From Candidatus Cloacimonadota bacterium (GTDB lineage: Bacteria > Cloacimonadota > Cloacimonadia > Cloacimonadales > TCS61), in contig JAIORR010000283.1 of the NCBI GenBank assembly GCA_021108055.1, forward strand, positions 1 to 5,477: a stretch of 5,477 nt of DNA, read 5' to 3'. Below, piece after piece: positions 5,441 to 5,477 of the stretch. The notes below the pieces were generated by a model that worked only from the letters and a program-made list of their open reading frames with translations, was not told where the DNA came from and did no database searches. Numbering within the stretch: the first letter of the stretch is position 1; the number at the start of each line of letters is the position of its first letter. A program made the position numbers and the translations under genes.

Positions 5441-5477
5441 AAAAGAAAAACGTAACAATGTTTAAAGGGAAGCCATT

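Noticed and set aside
5441..5477. Start of a further gene (ATG at 5458) or a terminator after the receptor
   Set aside because: There are only 37 bases, no ribosome binding site before that ATG, and no complete hairpin; nothing can be supported.

Overview
The window is about 5.5 kb of AT-rich, gene-dense bacterial chromosome. It holds one leftward gene cut by the left edge and four rightward genes. The organism is probably a Gram-negative (diderm) bacterium of the Fibrobacterota-Chlorobiota-Bacteroidota (FCB) superphylum or a related uncultured lineage such as Cloacimonadota. This rests on the large TonB-dependent outer membrane receptor with an N-terminal carboxypeptidase-regulatory-like domain, the low GC, and the general style of the proteins. 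Shine-Dalgarno-like sequences stand in front of four of the five genes and two TTGACA boxes are present, which argues against Bacteroidota in the strict sense. The placement is inference from protein style, not a database result.

Layout: 1-354 (minus) is most of queD, the 6-carboxytetrahydropterin synthase of queuosine/7-deazaguanine synthesis. 355-492 is a divergent promoter region. 493-1302 (+) encodes an unrecognised integral membrane protein with an N-terminal four-cysteine zinc-ribbon-like segment. 1358-1681 (+) encodes a small single-domain cupin. 1696-2493 (+) encodes an exported HAD-superfamily acid phosphatase/5'-nucleotidase of the lipoprotein e(P4) family that lacks a lipobox. 2494-2653 is an AT-rich gap with the best promoter candidate in the window and a short leader hairpin. 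2654-5440 (+) is a complete 928-residue TonB-dependent receptor. The last 37 bases hold nothing I can identify.

How the genes fit together: the cupin and phosphatase genes are 14 bases apart and very likely co-transcribed, and the membrane-protein gene 55 bases upstream may belong to the same unit. The receptor appears to have its own promoter. A periplasmic phosphatase next to an outer membrane receptor could serve nutrient scavenging (phosphorylated nucleotides, cofactors or haem), but this is a guess from adjacency. No SusD-like lipoprotein, ExbB/ExbD/TonB or ABC transporter is present to name a substrate. I found no mobile element, CRISPR array, RNA gene or clearly new multi-gene system; the points of interest are departures from family norms and small regulatory structures.
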